NCBI GenBank assembly: GCA_028293545.1
Contig: JAQGOP010000051.1
Location: forward strand, 1-64,000
Source: Verrucomicrobiota bacterium
GTDB lineage: Bacteria; Verrucomicrobiota; Verrucomicrobiia; Opitutales; Opitutaceae
DNA length: 64,000 nucleotides
Reading direction: 5' to 3'
Shown: positions 61,652 through 64,000 of the stretch, piece after piece
Layout of the letters: each line of letters begins with the position of its first letter
How positions within the stretch are numbered: position 1 is the first letter of the stretch
Position numbers and translations under genes: made by a program
The notes under the pieces: model-generated
What the model was told of the DNA's origin: nothing
The model's input: the letters and a program-made list of their open reading frames with translations, nothing else
The model's database searches: none

Positions 61652-62896
61652 ATGATTCCTCCCTTGCTCCCCATGAAACGGCGCCAGTTTCTCATTCGCG
61701 CGGGACTCCTGTCTTTCGCCAGTGGTCTTATTCCCAGCCGGTTTCTTTCCGGGGTTTATGGTCAGTCCCCCGCGACGCCGGCGGTGCCGCCTGAAAGTTT
61801 TTACGCCCGGCTGAAAGTCCGGCCGGTGATCAATGCCATGGGCTCGGTGACGTTTCTCGGTGGCTCGATCATGGCGCCCGAGACGCTCGCAGCGATGGCA
61901 GACGCCTCGCGCGATTTTGTGGTGATCACGGAGCTGCTTGAAAAAGCAGGCGAGCACCTCGCGCAGTTGATCGGGGTCGAGGCCGCCTTGATCACGACGG
62001 GCGCCGCCGGCGCCATCACGCTGGGGACCGCCGCCTGCGTCGCCGGCAGCGACTTGGAAAAAATCCAGCGATTGCCGGACACCACCGGGATGAAAGGCGA
62101 AATCATCCTGCAGCGGAGTCACCGCAACGAATACGAAACCCAGATGCGGCTGGTGGGCGCAAAACTCATCGAGATCGAAACCCGCGAGGAACTGGCAGCA
62201 GCCATCAACGGCCGGACCGCCATGCTCTTTTTCGTGAACAAGGCCGATCCCTACGGAAAAATCCGGCGCGATGAATGGGTGGCCTTGGGGAGGAAGCATG
62301 AGATTCCGACCTTCCTCGACGCCGCGGCCGATACTCCGCCGCAGGAGCATCTCTCGAGTTACGTCAAAATGGGATTCGATCTTGTGGCCTTCAGTGGCGG
62401 CAAAGCGCTGAGAGGACCCCAATCCACAGGGCTGCTTTTGGGCCGCAAGGATTTGGTCGATGCCGCCCGCCATCATGCCAGCCCCTATGATCGAACGATT
62501 GGGCGCGCACTGAAGGTAGGAAAAGAAGAAGTCGCTGGCCTGGTGACCGCGGTCGAACGATTCATGAGCGCGGATCACGACGCCGACTACCGCCAGTTCG
62601 AATCCCGAGTCCGGCTAATGGGCGAGGCCTTGGCCGGAATCGGGGGAGTCCGCACCGAGCTATGGGTGCCGGAGATCGCGAATCATGTGCCGCATCTCGC
62701 CGTGGAATGGGAACCCAGCCGCATCCCGCTTTCATCCCATGAAATCGGGCAGCGCCTGATGGAGGGGGAACCGCGAATCTCGGTGCGGGAACGCGGACAG
62801 AATGGAGTGACGGTGTCCGTCCTGATGCTGCGTCCCGGCGAGGACAAAATAGTGGCCGCGCGTTTGCATGAAGTGCTGACCGTCGCGCAAAAATAA
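61652..62896 (+). CDS. SelA-like PLP-dependent protein with Tat signal
   Basis: A 414-residue fold-type I PLP protein of the SelA/DgaE-like group. NAMGSVTFLGGSIMAPE in part, LITTGAAGAITLGTAACVAG and VAFSGGKALRGPQSTGLLLGR with the presumed PLP lysine of SGGKALRGP. It is preceded by MKRRQFLIRAGLLSFASG, a twin-arginine signal with a hydrophobic core. The start is ATG 61652 or, for a shorter form, ATG 61673 (MKRRQFL). Neither a tRNA-Sec nor other Sec genes are present, so it is not tRNA selenium transferase; the reaction is unknown. Confidence 0.8.
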   Translation: MIPPLLPMKRRQFLIRAGLLSFASGLIPSRFLSGVYGQSPATPAVPPESFYARLKVRPVINAMGSVTFLGGSIMAPETLAAMADASRDFVVITELLEKAGEHLAQLIGVEAALITTGAAGAITLGTAACVAGSDLEKIQRLPDTTGMKGEIILQRSHRNEYETQMRLVGAKLIEIETREELAAAINGRTAMLFFVNKADPYGKIRRDEWVALGRKHEIPTFLDAAADTPPQEHLSSYVKMGFDLVAFSGGKALRGPQSTGLLLGRKDLVDAARHHASPYDRTIGRALKVGKEEVAGLVTAVERFMSADHDADYRQFESRVRLMGEALAGIGGVRTELWVPEIANHVPHLAVEWEPSRIPLSSHEIGQRLMEGEPRISVRERGQNGVTVSVLMLRPGEDKIVAARLHEVLTVAQK

Positions 62897-62957
62897 ATTC
62901 GCCCGAGCGACTGATGGTCCCGCGCGCCCGGGAAGCGTATCGTCGTCGGCTTGGGCG

Positions 62958-64000
62958 CTAAGGCCGGGGAAGGGCCATTTTCGCCTGGTAATAGCGACGC
63001 TCAGCGAGCGATTCCGCTTGGAGAAACTGATCCAGCCGCTGACGCGCTTCCAGTTTTTCGGGCTGCTCGCGCGCGATCCACGCCAGTGCGGCAAATTGCG
63101 AATCTCTACCCTGCACCTGGCTCAGGATATCGTGTTGTATCCGGCGGAGATCGGCTTGAACGGCAGTTCCGTACAGCGGTTTCACCGCGCGCACGAATGC
63201 CTCGGTGCTGCCGCGCGGGCCCAGAAGCAGATGAAGGTTTACGGTGTAGCAGCGCGTGACCTCCATGAATCCCACCAACGAGATATTCGGGGGAAACCCC
63301 GGCACATAGCCTTCGCGGACCGGAAGGAAGGGCGCGATTTCCGCCGTCACTTGCGTGCCCATGATCGCCGGCGGCCAGCCGCTCGCATTCGTCCACAGCT
63401 GGTTGCCTTGGCGGCTCGCGAGGAATTGCAGAAAATCCTTCGCTGTTTCCGGATGCCGCGAACTGCGCGCCAGGCCAAAGCACCCGGTCGCGCGAATGCC
63501 GGCTTCCGACGGAGCGCCGAGGGTGTACTGGCCGTAGTCCGGATCGTTGACGGACGGATAGGGAAGTGGGCCGGCGCCGACGGGAAACGTCACTTGCTGA
63601 CGCAGGCTCCACGCGTCCCAGCTCCCTGTGCTGATCATCAACGCCAAGCCGTTGGCGAAGCGTCGGGCAGATTCGTCGCGTTCGGATTGGACAAACCCGG
63701 GCTGCATTTCGCCGCCAACAGCGCGCATCATCTCGAACCCGGAACGGATTTCAGGGGAATCCAGCGACCAGCTGCCGTGGAGATAATCCGTAGCATGCCG
63801 GACGGAGCCTTCGGCGGCGTTCTCATAGATCAAACCCACTGGAGCCAGGCGGGAGTCGAGCCGCTGCGTCTGGCTGTCGAACATTCGGATCATCAACCCC
63901 AGCCCATTCGATCGCGAACCTGCGACCGGAACCAATGCTGGCCGTTCCCGCGCGGCATACGCGGCCGTGCGGCGGCACAGGTCCATGAATTCGACATAAT
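62958..64000 (-). CDS. Solute-binding protein of an ABC sugar transporter, partial
   Basis: Extracellular solute-binding protein (family 1-like), C-terminal part; the frame runs off the right edge (about residues YVEFMDLCRRTAAYAARER at the edge). GSWDAWSLRQQVTFPVGAGPLP, ATGCFGLARSSRHPETAKDFLQFLASRQGNQLW and GPRGSTEAFVRAVKPLYG fit the helical hinge and C-terminal lobes of the family. No signal peptide is visible because the N-terminus is missing. Transporter genes would be expected beyond the window. Confidence 0.78.
   Translation of the reverse strand, partial: YVEFMDLCRRTAAYAARERPALVPVAGSRSNGLGLMIRMFDSQTQRLDSRLAPVGLIYENAAEGSVRHATDYLHGSWSLDSPEIRSGFEMMRAVGGEMQPGFVQSERDESARRFANGLALMISTGSWDAWSLRQQVTFPVGAGPLPYPSVNDPDYGQYTLGAPSEAGIRATGCFGLARSSRHPETAKDFLQFLASRQGNQLWTNASGWPPAIMGTQVTAEIAPFLPVREGYVPGFPPNISLVGFMEVTRCYTVNLHLLLGPRGSTEAFVRAVKPLYGTAVQADLRRIQHDILSQVQGRDSQFAALAWIAREQPEKLEARQRLDQFLQAESLAERRYYQAKMALPRP

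Overview
The window is GC-rich, densely coded chromosomal DNA, most likely from a member of the Verrucomicrobiota close to the Opitutaceae. This is inferred from gene content: a very large delta-60 repeat surface protein with the duplicated C-terminal module common in that group, sigma factors with membrane-spanning C-terminal extensions, a beta-propeller/Y_Y_Y hybrid sensor kinase, a MuiA-like protein, a sialate O-acetylesterase, a GH2 glycosidase and a heparinase-type lyase, all embedded in many short interspersed palindromic repeats. No rRNA, CRISPR array, integrase or transposase was seen, and no tRNA was recognised by eye.

Layout. 0.2-6.4 kb: PIG-L deacetylase, PfkB sugar kinase, CNNM/CBS membrane protein, a polyvalent-type kinase with a small overlapping ORF, exported peroxiredoxin, outer-membrane barrel with a clean terminator. 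6.5-13.2 kb: a ligase cluster on the minus strand (COG4947-type esterase, ATP-grasp ligase, GCS2/YbdK-type ligase, M29-type aminopeptidase, a second ATP-grasp-like protein) with a divergent esterase; together they look like a pathway that makes, trims or releases a small peptide or amide. 13.2-21.1 kb: MuiA-like protein and the 1978-residue delta-60 protein. 21.4-30.3 kb: sialate O-acetylesterase, PhyH dioxygenase, UvrC, CinA, GH2 glycosidase, PurC. 30.4-39.4 kb: hybrid sensor kinase, YCII protein, small membrane protein, GNAT, HD hydrolase, KTSC-like small protein, cytochrome c/sugar dehydrogenase fusion.

39.6-46.1 kb is an accessory-looking stretch: DUF2235 hydrolase, a DUF1016/YhcG-type nuclease whose reading frame carries palindromic inserts, a sigma factor with a C-terminal extension, a winged-helix/MNT plus HEPN toxin-antitoxin pair with a tandem operator, and a small lipoprotein. 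46.6-64 kb: MFS transporter, membrane protein, alpha/beta hydrolase without a normal start, Nudix, two exported proteins of unknown role, VOC protein, a sigma factor fused to an ExbD-like domain and its coupled partner gene, a second MFS transporter, PhnB-like protein, heparinase-type lyase, a Tat-targeted SelA-like PLP protein, and a solute-binding protein running off the right edge.

The most unusual structural signal is a REP-like family (core GCAGGCGGCCCGCCTGC) that sits in gene-sense orientation at gene 3' ends and repeatedly supplies the stop codon. Several further dispersed inverted-repeat families fill the remaining intergenic space.
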